From: Candidatus Omnitrophota bacterium
Lineage (GTDB): Bacteria; Omnitrophota; Gorgyraeia; Duberdicusellales; 4484-171
Assembly (NCBI GenBank): GCA_024231025.1
Contig: JAAEQW010000221.1
Span: forward strand, 1 to 52,270
Length of the DNA: 52,270 nt
Direction of reading: 5' to 3'
Shown here: positions 1 through 9,059 of the stretch, piece by piece
How the letters are laid out: every line of letters begins with the position of its first letter
How positions within the stretch are numbered: the stretch's first letter is position 1
Translations under genes and position numbers: made by a program
Notes under the pieces: generated by a model
The model's database searches: none
What the model was told of the DNA's origin: nothing
Seen by the model: the letters and a program-made list of their open reading frames with translations, nothing else

Positions 1-1
1 T

Positions 2-2062
2 AAAAAGTTAACCAAAAAAAAGACTACCAAAAAGAAAGTAACCAAAAAGAAAGTGACTAAAAAGAAAACTACTAAAAAAACTACCTCTAGTAAAAGTAAA
101 TTTCTTGTAATAGTAGAGTCACCCACCAAAGCAAAAACAATCTATAACATACTAGGCGATGAATATGACGTCACATCTTCCATGGGGCATATTGTTGATT
201 TGCCAACAAAACGAATTTCGGTTGATGTTGAAAACGAATTTGAACCGCATTATCGAGTAATCCCCGGTAAAGAAAAAATAATCGCTCTCTTAAAGAAAAA
301 AGCAAAAGGTAAAGAGATTGTTTATCTGGCTACTGATCCTGATCGCGAAGGAGAAGCAATTAGCTGGCACATAAAAGATGTACTATCGGAGGTAGGTAAG
401 CAATTTTTTCGCGTAACTTTTCACGAAATTACCGAATCTGCCCTAAAAGATGCGATTGCTCACCCGGGTGAGCTTGACCTAAAAAAAATTGATGCCCAAA
501 CCGCACGTCGAGTATTAGACAGAATTGTCGGATACTATTTATCACCACTTTTATGGAAAAAGATTGTTCGTGGGCTATCTGCTGGACGAGTGCAATCCAT
601 TGCCTTAAAATTTGTTGTCGATCGAGAAAAAGAAATATCTGAATTTATACCTAGAACTACCTATTCAATCGAGGCAAAACTAAAAGATAAAGACAATATC
701 TTTGCTGCAAAATTAACCAAATATGAGGGTAATAAGAAATTATTTTTTGACAACAAAGAAGAAGCATTAAAATGCGTAGAGGATTTAAAAAAGGAAAGTT
801 TTTCAGTAAGTGGCTTGGCCAAAAAACAAACCAAACGTAAACCATCACCTCCACACACAACATCGCTACTGCAACAGGATGCTTATGGCCGCTTGCGGTT
901 TTCATCTCAAAAAACCATGTATGTCGCGCAGAAGTTATATGAAGGAACTGATATAAAGGGCAAAAGCGTTGGATTGATAACCTATATGCGTACTGATTCG
1001 TTTTATGTGAATCCAAAAGCAAAAACTGAAGCAAAGGAATTCATTGTTGCACGTTTTGGCGAGAATTATTTACCGGAAAAAGAGCACCGTTACAAAGAAA
1101 AAAAAGGAGCTCAACGTGCGCATGAGGCAATTCGCCCCACAAGTATATATCGCGATCCGCCAAATATAAGTAATTTTATATCTGGTGACGAGAATCGCCT
1201 TTACGAAGTGATCTGGTCAAGATTCATTGCCTCGCTCATGAAAGAAGCAATATTTGAAAATTCAAAGATGTTTTTGTCTTCATCTTTAGCTGAATTTACC
1301 GCTGAAGGAAAAAAACTTGTGTTTGAAGGATTTCTAAAGGTATTTGGTAGAAGCGAAGAGGAAACTCCACTTCCTGATCTTAAAAAGGGTGATAAGGTTG
1401 AACTGTTGGATTTTAAAATTATCGAACACACCACCAAACCTCCACCGCACTATAATGACGCATCAATAGTTAAGCTACTAGAGGATAAAGGTATCGGGCG
1501 TCCATCAACGTATGCACCAACAATATCAACTTTAATATTTCGAAATTACGTTAAACGAGAAAAAGGATACTTTTCGCCAACTGATCTAGGAGTCAAGGTT
1601 AGTCAATTACTAACTGAACATTTTCCAAAAATAATTAACGAAGATTTCACTGCGCTTATGGAGGAAAAACTTGATAAGGTAGAAGAAGGTGAAATTGATT
1701 GGAAGAAAATATTAAAAGATTTCTTTCCTTCGTTTAAAGATAGTGTAGAGAAAGCCTCAAATTTAGTTAAAAAAGAAGTGGTTTTTTCTGATAAAAGTTG
1801 CCCAAAATGTAAAGGGTCGTTAGTAATAAAATGGTCGCGTAAAGGAAAATTTTTAAGTTGTGAACATTTCCCAAAATGTCGTTATGCTGAGAGCATCACC
1901 ACTCAAGTGCATTGCCCTGACTGCAAAGAAGGCATGTTGATTCGTCGCAGAAATAAGCGTGGACAATTTTTTTATGGCTGTACTAAATTCCCTGATTGTC
2001 GCTACACATCGCGCAATCTTCCCAGTGAAGGTGAAACTTTAAAAACTAAAGAGGACGAATGA
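2..2062 (+). CDS. topA: DNA topoisomerase I (5' end outside window)
   Basis: Type IA topoisomerase that relaxes negatively supercoiled DNA. An N-terminal Toprim domain (VESPTKAKT and the acidic motif ATDPDREGEA) is followed by the catalytic tyrosine in LITYMRTDS, Tyr311 if counted from GTG at 53. The C-terminus has two four-cysteine zinc ribbons (CPKC...CEHFPKC and CPDC...CTKFPDC). The ORF track starts at GTG 53, but the frame is open to the left edge, with a Lys/Thr-rich repeat (KKKVT, KKKTT) and no Shine-Dalgarno before 53. The true start is therefore probably upstream of the window. The basic tail precedes the Toprim fold and probably contacts DNA; that role is inference. The stop overlaps the xer start (ATGA), so the two genes are probably cotranslated. 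Confidence 0.95.
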   Translation, partial: KKLTKKKTTKKKVTKKKVTKKKTTKKTTSSKSKFLVIVESPTKAKTIYNILGDEYDVTSSMGHIVDLPTKRISVDVENEFEPHYRVIPGKEKIIALLKKKAKGKEIVYLATDPDREGEAISWHIKDVLSEVGKQFFRVTFHEITESALKDAIAHPGELDLKKIDAQTARRVLDRIVGYYLSPLLWKKIVRGLSAGRVQSIALKFVVDREKEISEFIPRTTYSIEAKLKDKDNIFAAKLTKYEGNKKLFFDNKEEALKCVEDLKKESFSVSGLAKKQTKRKPSPPHTTSLLQQDAYGRLRFSSQKTMYVAQKLYEGTDIKGKSVGLITYMRTDSFYVNPKAKTEAKEFIVARFGENYLPEKEHRYKEKKGAQRAHEAIRPTSIYRDPPNISNFISGDENRLYEVIWSRFIASLMKEAIFENSKMFLSSSLAEFTAEGKKLVFEGFLKVFGRSEEETPLPDLKKGDKVELLDFKIIEHTTKPPPHYNDASIVKLLEDKGIGRPSTYAPTISTLIFRNYVKREKGYFSPTDLGVKVSQLLTEHFPKIINEDFTALMEEKLDKVEEGEIDWKKILKDFFPSFKDSVEKASNLVKKEVVFSDKSCPKCKGSLVIKWSRKGKFLSCEHFPKCRYAESITTQVHCPDCKEGMLIRRRNKRGQFFYGCTKFPDCRYTSRNLPSEGETLKTKEDE

Positions 2063-2940
2063 TCCCATTCACCTACTATACCGATAGGTTTTTAAACTAC
2101 CTCGATATAGAAAGAAACTATTCTCCTTACACAATTATCAATTACAAAATAGATTTAAATGAATTTACTGATTTTTTAAATTCACTTAATGGTATAGATG
2201 TCAAAAGCATTGACTACTTCATATTAAGGAAATTCTTAAGTCGTTTATCTGAAAAAAATCTAAAGAAACGCACTATTTCACGAAAAATATCAACACTTAA
2301 AAGTTTTTTTAAATTCATGATGCGTGAAGGAGAAACCGAAAATAATCCGGCAAGCTCATTAATATACCCACGATTGGATAAACCATTACCAAAATTTTTA
2401 ACCGAAACTGAGGTTATCAATATTCTAAAAATTCCCGATACTTCCGACCTGTTAGGCGCCAGAAATAAGGTAATTTTAGAAATATTATATTCAACCGGTG
2501 TGCGCGTTGGAGAACTCGTCGGTCTTAAACGAGAACACCTTGACTTAATAAGTGGTTTTGCAAAGGTGCGAGGAAAAGGCAGAAAAGAGCGCCTGGTTCC
2601 ACTCGGAGAGCCCGCAATCCAGGCAATAAAAAACTACCTAGACATGCGTAGTGATAAAAATTCTTCTTTGTTGCTAAATAGGCGCTGTGGTGGTTTGACT
2701 GATCGAGGTGTACGCGATATCATTGACCGTTCCATCAGAAAAGCAGCAAGCAATTTAAAGGTATCTCCACATACATTTCGCCATTCTTTCGCTACGCATC
2801 TTCTTAATCGAGGAGCCGACCTGCGAAGCGTTCAAGAGCTATTAGGCCATAGCAGTATCGCAACAACTCAAATTTACACTCATTTAACAATTGATACTTT
2901 AAAAAAAGTATACGAAAAAGCACATCCACGAGCAAAATGA
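2059..2940 (+). CDS. xerC: Tyrosine recombinase XerC/XerD
   Basis: Site-specific tyrosine recombinase of the Xer family, which resolves chromosome dimers at dif sites. The length (293 aa) is normal for the family. An N-terminal SAM-like core-binding domain (about residues 1-90) precedes a catalytic domain. All active-site residues are visible: Arg149 (TGVRVGEL), Lys173 (VRGKGRK), His238 and Arg241 (HTFRHSF), His264 (LLGHSS) and Tyr273 (IYTHL). It overlaps topA by 4 nt and waaA by 4 nt. topA followed by xerC is a common bacterial order, which favours XerC over XerD, but motifs alone do not separate the two. No integron or phage features are nearby, so a housekeeping role is likely. Confidence 0.9.
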   Translation: MIPFTYYTDRFLNYLDIERNYSPYTIINYKIDLNEFTDFLNSLNGIDVKSIDYFILRKFLSRLSEKNLKKRTISRKISTLKSFFKFMMREGETENNPASSLIYPRLDKPLPKFLTETEVINILKIPDTSDLLGARNKVILEILYSTGVRVGELVGLKREHLDLISGFAKVRGKGRKERLVPLGEPAIQAIKNYLDMRSDKNSSLLLNRRCGGLTDRGVRDIIDRSIRKAASNLKVSPHTFRHSFATHLLNRGADLRSVQELLGHSSIATTQIYTHLTIDTLKKVYEKAHPRAK

Positions 2941-4208
2941 AACGCGTGTTATATTATATTTATGATGTATTGTTGCTGTTAAGCTTTATTTTGTATCTGC
3001 CTATATACATCTATCGTAGGAAAATTACATTTTTCTCTTTCCGGCAAAAATTTGGTTTTTATCACAAAATCCAAGTGGAAAATTCTATTTGGATACAAGT
3101 TGTAAGCGTTGGTGAGGTAATTCTTATTGCCAAACTCTTGGAAAAACTTAAAAATTCCTTCGATTCGCCAATCGTTATTTCAACAACAACTTTAACCGGG
3201 TACCGGGTAGCAAAAAAAAATTATGCGCATCTAGCCGAAATAATATTTTTTCCATTGGACATATCCGTAATCATCAAAAAATTAATTCGGATAATTAAAC
3301 CAAAAATCTTCATTGCTGTTGAAACAGAAATATGGCCAAATCTTTTCTATCGACTAAAAAGAAAAAATGTACCAATTATTATAATTAACGGAAGGATATC
3401 TGACAAAGCATTCTCTCGCTACTGTCAAATACGATCAATCATTAAGCCTGTCATAAATCAATGCAGTTATATCGGAGTGCAAAATCTAAATTATCAAAAC
3501 AGGTTTATTGCCTTAGGCGCCTCTGAAAGCAAAATCTCAATAACCGGCAATTTAAAATTTGAGGGTATTTCACTCAATCAAGAGCATCTCGCTTCCATTA
3601 AGAAGGCCTATTTGCCAATCCTTAAAAACAACAACTTCCTTGCATTGATTGCCGCCAGCACTCATGACCCCGAAGAAGAGATAATTATAGACATTTACGA
3701 AAAAATGTGTCAAACTCATAAAAATTTATCCCTTTTGATTGCGCCTCGCCACATTGAAAGGATCCCGATTATCGAAAAATTTATATCTTCAAAGGATTTC
3801 AATCCGATTCGAATAAAAAGTGCTACCGGCAATGAGAAAAAGGCAATTTACCTATTGGATACTGTGGGTGAGCTCCTTTATTTTTATGCGCTTTGTGACA
3901 TCTGCTTTGTCGGCGGTAGCCTTTCCGGTAGTGGAGGGCACAATATACTTGAGCCAATGCACCTTTTAAAGCCAACTTGTTTTGGGCCATCAATGGAAAA
4001 TTTTAAAGATATAGAGAGTATTGCTTTAGAAAAAAATGCAGCCCTGAAGATTAGCGATGCAACTCATTTAAAAGATGTACTATCGAAATTAATTGACGAC
4101 CCCCAAATGCGTGATCAATTACGCAAAAACTGCATTCGCGTTCTCGAGGACGAAAAAGTGTCTCTTGAGAAAAACTTTGGCCTTATTAAGAGGTGCATAT
4201 GCGCTTAA
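2937..4208 (+). CDS. waaA: 3-deoxy-D-manno-octulosonic acid transferase (WaaA/KdtA)
   Basis: Inner-membrane-anchored GT-B glycosyltransferase that transfers Kdo from CMP-Kdo to lipid IVA. An N-terminal hydrophobic anchor (about residues 5-26) is followed by the family landmarks WIQVVSVGEV, ETEIWPN, a TGNLKF stretch and the C-terminal signature FVGGSLSGSGGHN. The length (423 aa) is normal. One oddity: the segment usually read as ER[L/Y/F]G, which contains the proposed catalytic Glu, is RQKFG here, with Gln37 at that position. The ATG overlaps the xer stop, and the 3' end overlaps lpxK by 10 nt, so expression is probably coupled with lipid A assembly genes. Confidence 0.93.
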   Translation: MKRVLYYIYDVLLLLSFILYLPIYIYRRKITFFSFRQKFGFYHKIQVENSIWIQVVSVGEVILIAKLLEKLKNSFDSPIVISTTTLTGYRVAKKNYAHLAEIIFFPLDISVIIKKLIRIIKPKIFIAVETEIWPNLFYRLKRKNVPIIIINGRISDKAFSRYCQIRSIIKPVINQCSYIGVQNLNYQNRFIALGASESKISITGNLKFEGISLNQEHLASIKKAYLPILKNNNFLALIAASTHDPEEEIIIDIYEKMCQTHKNLSLLIAPRHIERIPIIEKFISSKDFNPIRIKSATGNEKKAIYLLDTVGELLYFYALCDICFVGGSLSGSGGHNILEPMHLLKPTCFGPSMENFKDIESIALEKNAALKISDATHLKDVLSKLIDDPQMRDQLRKNCIRVLEDEKVSLEKNFGLIKRCICA

Positions 4209-5209
4209 GGCAGAAATACATAATTTTTATTGAGAGCGATAAAGATGCTCCATGGAAAATTGCTCTTGATTTTTTTCTGCAATTACTTTCACTAATCTAT
4301 GGATTAATCGTTTCTGTGCGTAATTTTCTTTACGATAAATCAATTCTACCCGCAAAAAAATGCTCAAAACCGGTTATCTGCGTAGGAAATCTATCCTGGG
4401 GTGGAACCGGAAAAACAAGCTTATCGCTTTTTCTTTGGGACGAATTGTCTAAAAAATTCAACACAGCCATTTTACGCCGTGGCTATGGAATCGATGAAGA
4501 AAAAATTTTAAAAGAGAAAAACCAAAATACTTTTTCTGGCAAAAATCGAGCAAAACTAGCGATGTCTCTTGCCGAAAAATTCGACTTATTTATACTAGAT
4601 GACGGATTTGGGCACCGACAGTTGAGGCGTGATCTTGATATTGTAATAATGGGAGCAAGGGAGTTTGAGTGCAAATATCGTTTAATTCCAGCATCATATT
4701 TCCGTGAAAGGCTTGACTCATTAAAAAGAGCTGATATTGTTATATTAAGCTATAAAAGTGAATTAATATCTCCTCATAACACAAAAGAAAAGTTGCAGAA
4801 AAGGTTTCCTCATTTAAAAATATTTTTTGCAGATTACAAAGTTGTTGGAATTATCGATTTAAAAAATCAAATGGTAGATAAGAAAATTTTAGATAACAGA
4901 AAAGTAGCCGCGCTCACGGCAATTGGTTACCCAAAAGGTTTTTTTAACAAACTTAATGAGACTGGCATTAAGGTTGCAAAAAAAATAACTTATCCTGATC
5001 ATTATCAATTTTCTAAAAATGAGTTTCTTACCCTGCAGGATAAATTAATCAAGGAAGGGATCAGTAATTTGATTATTAGCGCTAAGGATCGCTATCATTT
5101 TCCCGAAAATGAAATTAAACTAAATATTTTTATTTTACAGGTTGAGCTGGCCCTTGATAATGCAGCAACATTTATTGAAAGTGTAAATAAATATGTACAA
5201 AATAGCTAA
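4199..5209 (+). CDS. lpxK: Tetraacyldisaccharide 4'-kinase LpxK
   Basis: ATP-dependent inner-membrane kinase that phosphorylates the 4' position of the lipid A disaccharide. It shows an N-terminal hydrophobic stretch, a P-loop in GNLSWGGTGKTSL and the second LpxK signature DDGFGHRQLRRD. The family usually has Gln where this one has the Gly before His. The ORF track begins at GTG 4193, but ATG 4199 is preferred because AAGAGG sits 5-6 nt before it, while the GTG has no room for a ribosome binding site. The product is then 336 aa, normal for the family. It lies between waaA and the acyltransferase fusion and overlaps both, giving the reaction order of Kdo2-lipid A synthesis. Confidence 0.93.
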   Translation: MRLRQKYIIFIESDKDAPWKIALDFFLQLLSLIYGLIVSVRNFLYDKSILPAKKCSKPVICVGNLSWGGTGKTSLSLFLWDELSKKFNTAILRRGYGIDEEKILKEKNQNTFSGKNRAKLAMSLAEKFDLFILDDGFGHRQLRRDLDIVIMGAREFECKYRLIPASYFRERLDSLKRADIVILSYKSELISPHNTKEKLQKRFPHLKIFFADYKVVGIIDLKNQMVDKKILDNRKVAALTAIGYPKGFFNKLNETGIKVAKKITYPDHYQFSKNEFLTLQDKLIKEGISNLIISAKDRYHFPENEIKLNIFILQVELALDNAATFIESVNKYVQNS

Positions 5210-6995
5210 GAAAATACGCCAAATGCTGATGAAAATGCCACTGGTACCTGCGTTACTATTGGGTAGGGTAATTGGCTTTATACTGTACCTCAATCCAAAA
5301 CGCCGTCGTCTTGCTTTTAAAAACATCAAGTCTGCTTTTCCCGAAAAATCAAATGGTGAGCTTTATTGCATAATAAGAAAAAGCTTCGACAATCTGGGCT
5401 TAAGCATTATTGAGGGGCTGATTGCACCGCGTATTTTCAAATATGTTCAAATGCGCGGATTAGAAAATGTAGCTCAAGGAGGAGTAGTTGTTGGTCTTCA
5501 TGAAGGAAGTTGGGAACTCTATAACTCGTCGATTGCGCAAAACGCCGACTATGCTGTTCTAGCAAAAAAGCAGAAGAAAAAAAACATAAATACTTTTATA
5601 AATGAACTTCGCGTCCAATATCGCGTAAATATATGTTTTTCCTTAAAGGAATTAATGAAATACATACGAAACAACTATCTAATCGGTATGACAATGGATC
5701 ACGGAGCAGAGGACAATGCTCATCTTATTGAATTTTTTTCGCACATAATTCCCACTCCTCGTGGAGCAGTGTATCTTGCTAAAAAATTTAATAAAAAAAT
5801 ATTTCCGTGTTTCGGGTACCGTACCGGAATTCTAAGTCATGTTGTAGAAATTAAGACACCCATTGAAACTGCCCAGAAAAGCGAAAAAGAATTGCTTTGC
5901 ATTCTTAATAAGAGTTACGAAAATGATCTAAGAAAACATCCAGCCGAATACCTATGGCACTACAAACGGTTTAAACGAAAAAAAGATCTAAATATCATTG
6001 TCTTAAGCGACGGAAAGCCCGGACACCTTAAACAATCTCTCTCACTTTTAGAATTATTTTCTCAGGAAGATTATATACTACGCGCAAAAACCATTGACAT
6101 TCAATATAGAAACAAGCAATCTCGATTCATTGCTGATTTAGTTGCAATTCTTACCAGAAAAAACTCAATCGCTGGAATAAAATATTTAAAGTTGTTGCTA
6201 ACTCCTGAGTCCATTAGTAAACTCAGCGTATCGTTTGCCGATATCGTTATAAGTACCGGAAGTCTGGTTGCTTCAGTAAATAGAATATTTGCATCATCAG
6301 TAGGTGCGAAATCGGTAACAATCCTGCGTCCCAATATACCTGTGAAAAAATTTGATTTAAGCATAATCCCTGAACATGACCGTGTGCAGTCAGATAGCAT
6401 AACAACAATTAAGGGCGCGCTTTGTTGCCCGGAAAATATAGAAAAGAAAATGAAAGAATGCAGAGAGTTTTTTAATCTAAGTGACAGTAAAAAAATATCG
6501 TTCATATTGGGAGGTGTTTTAAGCGACAAAAAAGAGTTTCTAAAGAATTTAAAATCGTTTGTTCCAAAATTAAAGGAGTTTTCCAAAACGCACGACTATA
6601 AAATTCTTGTTTCAACTTCAAGGCGCACCCCAAAAGAGGCTGATAAGTATTTAAAAATGGAGTTAGAAAATTTCGAAAATACCGAAGCGATAGTTTATCC
6701 AAATCACAAAAACTACAATTTTGTTTTTGATGGTTTCATTTCTATTTCTGATGTTGCCTTTATCAGTAGCGAGAGCATCTCTATGGTATCTGAAACTCTT
6801 GCCTTAAATAAACCGTGCGTTGGTATTGTGTTTGAAAAACAAGAAGGAAAGCATAAGGTATTTCTAAAACTTCTAAAAAATGCAATAACACTATTGAAGC
6901 CTCCTTATAGAATAGATGAAATTAAACCCAAAGCATCATCAATATTTGAGGATAATCGCAAAACCGTAAAGGCAGCGATAAAAACACTTTTTTAA
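5193..6995 (+). CDS. Fusion: lipid A acyltransferase (LpxL/HtrB family) + ELM1-like domain
   Basis: A 600-aa two-domain protein. Residues 1 to about 260 form a lysophospholipid/lipid A acyltransferase domain. It has an N-terminal hydrophobic segment and the catalytic HX4E motif in HEGSWE (His103, Glu108), and would add secondary acyl chains to Kdo-lipid IVA. Residues from about 262 to 600 match the ELM1/DUF1022 family: LSDGKPGHLKQSL, a VISTGS segment, VPEHD-like IIPEHDRV, an ILGG turn and TSRRTP. ELM1 proteins are named for a plant mitochondrial fission factor; the bacterial members have a glycosyltransferase-B-like look and no firm function. Both domains look intact, and there is no internal start with a good ribosome binding site at the junction. 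The gene overlaps lpxK by 17 nt. Confidence 0.88.
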   Translation: MYKIAKKIRQMLMKMPLVPALLLGRVIGFILYLNPKRRRLAFKNIKSAFPEKSNGELYCIIRKSFDNLGLSIIEGLIAPRIFKYVQMRGLENVAQGGVVVGLHEGSWELYNSSIAQNADYAVLAKKQKKKNINTFINELRVQYRVNICFSLKELMKYIRNNYLIGMTMDHGAEDNAHLIEFFSHIIPTPRGAVYLAKKFNKKIFPCFGYRTGILSHVVEIKTPIETAQKSEKELLCILNKSYENDLRKHPAEYLWHYKRFKRKKDLNIIVLSDGKPGHLKQSLSLLELFSQEDYILRAKTIDIQYRNKQSRFIADLVAILTRKNSIAGIKYLKLLLTPESISKLSVSFADIVISTGSLVASVNRIFASSVGAKSVTILRPNIPVKKFDLSIIPEHDRVQSDSITTIKGALCCPENIEKKMKECREFFNLSDSKKISFILGGVLSDKKEFLKNLKSFVPKLKEFSKTHDYKILVSTSRRTPKEADKYLKMELENFENTEAIVYPNHKNYNFVFDGFISISDVAFISSESISMVSETLALNKPCVGIVFEKQEGKHKVFLKLLKNAITLLKPPYRIDEIKPKASSIFEDNRKTVKAAIKTLF

Positions 6996-6998
6996 ACA

Positions 6999-9059
6999 AT
7001 GAAAGTAATTCAAGCATTACCGCGGATGAATGTTGGTGGAGTTGAAAGGGGAGTAGTCGACCTTGCTAAATATTTAAAAAATAAAGATACTCAGAATATT
7101 GTAATTAGCGGGGGAGGTAGATTAGTTGGTGAATTGCGCAATGAAAAAACAATCCATCACACTATGCCAATATATAGCAAGTCGCCATTATCTCTCTTGT
7201 TAATTCCTAGAGTCAAAAAGATACTTTACGACAATCGCGCCGATATCATTCATGCCCGCTCTAGGGTTCCTGCGTGGATAAGCTTTTTTGCTTCACGAGG
7301 AACAGAAACTGACTTCATAACAACCGCGCATGGAGTTTATTCAACCAAATTTTCTAGCAGAATAATGGGTTGGGGGAAATTCGTAATATGCCCATCAAAA
7401 ACTGTTGCTCGCCATATGCGAGAAAACTTTGGCGTACCCGAAGAAAAAATTGTCATTATAAACCGATGGGTTGATTTAGATAAATTCCGCTTTACCGATT
7501 ACACCGCACGTAAAAATAATAACGTTATTGTAAGCATCGGACGAATATCGCCGGCTAAGGGTTATCAGTACCTTATTGAAGGTTTTAAGAAATTGGTAAG
7601 ATTTAACCCATATCTTACTTTAAAGATTATTGGACCTGCTGATAAATCAAAAACCAAGTACTTTAGCCAGCTGCAAACTCTGGTTAATCGTTTTTCTTTA
7701 AATTACAACGTTAAATTTGTTGGACATAAATCAGATATTGAAAATGCTTTGGTTGAGGCGCGCCTTTTAGTTGCACCGTCAATTAAAGATGAGTCTTTCG
7801 GCAGAGTAGTAGTTGAGGCATTTGCCTGTGGAGTCCCAGTAGTTGCAACAAAAATCGGAGGATTTAACGAGATTGTTGAAGACGGCGTAAATGGATATTT
7901 GGTTAAACCGAAATCTGCCAATGCAATATCAGATGCAATTCTAAAAGTATTAAACGATTCAGAAAAAACTTCTGCCATGACCATCAATGCTCGCAAAAAG
8001 GTAGAGGAGCTCTATACATTAGATAAATGCGCACTTGAAATTAATAATGTTTATCAAAAAACAAAAAGCACTAAGCGCATTGCAGTTCTTAAAATATCTG
8101 CGTTAGGGGATATAATTTTAATAATACCGACTTTAAAAATGTTGCGAGAAAGTTTTCCCGACGCCGACATAAGCTTAATCACTCTAAAAAAATATTCAAC
8201 CCTTTTTAATGATTGCCCTTATGTTGACAAGGTTATCGGAGTAAGCAGTGAATATAAAAAAATGCCGAACATTCGTCAAATCGCACGAAAACTTCGCTGT
8301 CAGGGGCTCGACTACATTATTGATTTACAAAATAATCGCGCAACCCACTTAATCAGCTTTTTAAGCTTTCCGCGTCAATCATTTGGTTTTTCTAGAAAAT
8401 TAGGGTTCTTGTTAACCAAGCGGGGACGATTTCCAAAAAAAGGCACAATTGGACCACTGGAGTCACAAGAAAGAATCACTTCGTTTCTTGGTTTAAAATT
8501 TAAACAAAAAGAGTTGAAGTTTTGGCAACGGGCCCCTCATAATATATCAAACTTATCTCTAGGCGATAAGCCATTGATTGGCATAAACGTATCTGCTTCG
8601 CTGCGATGGTCCACAAAAAATTGGCCAAAGGAAAGCATTGCAAAACTGATTGAAACCATTCAAAAAGCGCTATTAAGTCATCGGGTGGTTCTTTTAGGAG
8701 ATAAATCAACTGTTTCCTTAGCCAAAGAAATAGAGAGCCTTTGTAAAGGCAAACCAATTAACCTTTGCGGAAAAACAACACTCCCTGACCTCATTGAGGT
8801 GCTCAAAAAGTTGGATGTTTTTCTGACACCTGATACCGCGACTCTTCATCTCGCGCAAAGTTTAGGTATCGACACGATTGCGTTATTTGGCCCAACAAAC
8901 CCTAAAGCGCATACTATAAAAGATAAAAATCTGCACGTAATCTGCAAAAATCTACCATGTTCATTTTGTTATGCGCCTAAGTGCAAAACTTATGATTGCA
9001 TGCAGCAAATAACAGTGTCCGAAGTTTTTACAAAAATAAAAGAATTAATTCGAAAGTAG
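6999..9059 (+). CDS. Fusion glycosyltransferase: GT4 domain + GT9 (heptosyltransferase-like) domain
   Basis: A 686-aa protein of two glycosyltransferases. Residues 1 to about 355 are GT4: an N-terminal MNVGGVERG glycine loop, IHARSRVPAW, and the EX7E motif in ESFGRVVVEAF. Residues from about 357 are GT9: VLKISALGDIILI with the catalytic Asp of the LGD-type motif, and the ADP-heptose-binding segment TPDTATLHLAQSLG followed by ALFGPTN. Together they could add two successive core sugars to LPS. It starts 3 nt after the LpxL-ELM1 stop and converges with the minus-strand waaF-type gene, overlapping its 3' end by 15 nt. The acceptor sugars cannot be told from sequence. Confidence 0.9.
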   Translation: MKVIQALPRMNVGGVERGVVDLAKYLKNKDTQNIVISGGGRLVGELRNEKTIHHTMPIYSKSPLSLLLIPRVKKILYDNRADIIHARSRVPAWISFFASRGTETDFITTAHGVYSTKFSSRIMGWGKFVICPSKTVARHMRENFGVPEEKIVIINRWVDLDKFRFTDYTARKNNNVIVSIGRISPAKGYQYLIEGFKKLVRFNPYLTLKIIGPADKSKTKYFSQLQTLVNRFSLNYNVKFVGHKSDIENALVEARLLVAPSIKDESFGRVVVEAFACGVPVVATKIGGFNEIVEDGVNGYLVKPKSANAISDAILKVLNDSEKTSAMTINARKKVEELYTLDKCALEINNVYQKTKSTKRIAVLKISALGDIILIIPTLKMLRESFPDADISLITLKKYSTLFNDCPYVDKVIGVSSEYKKMPNIRQIARKLRCQGLDYIIDLQNNRATHLISFLSFPRQSFGFSRKLGFLLTKRGRFPKKGTIGPLESQERITSFLGLKFKQKELKFWQRAPHNISNLSLGDKPLIGINVSASLRWSTKNWPKESIAKLIETIQKALLSHRVVLLGDKSTVSLAKEIESLCKGKPINLCGKTTLPDLIEVLKKLDVFLTPDTATLHLAQSLGIDTIALFGPTNPKAHTIKDKNLHVICKNLPCSFCYAPKCKTYDCMQQITVSEVFTKIKELIRK

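Noticed and set aside
657-1034. Minus-strand ORFs inside topA and other genes (for example 657-1034, 6101-6586, 19790-20179).
   Set aside because: They lie wholly within well-supported genes, have no ribosome binding site or family motif, and are frame shadows.
2059-2940. The tyrosine recombinase as part of an integron or prophage.
   Set aside because: It is cotranslated with topA and waaA, and no attachment site or phage gene is nearby.
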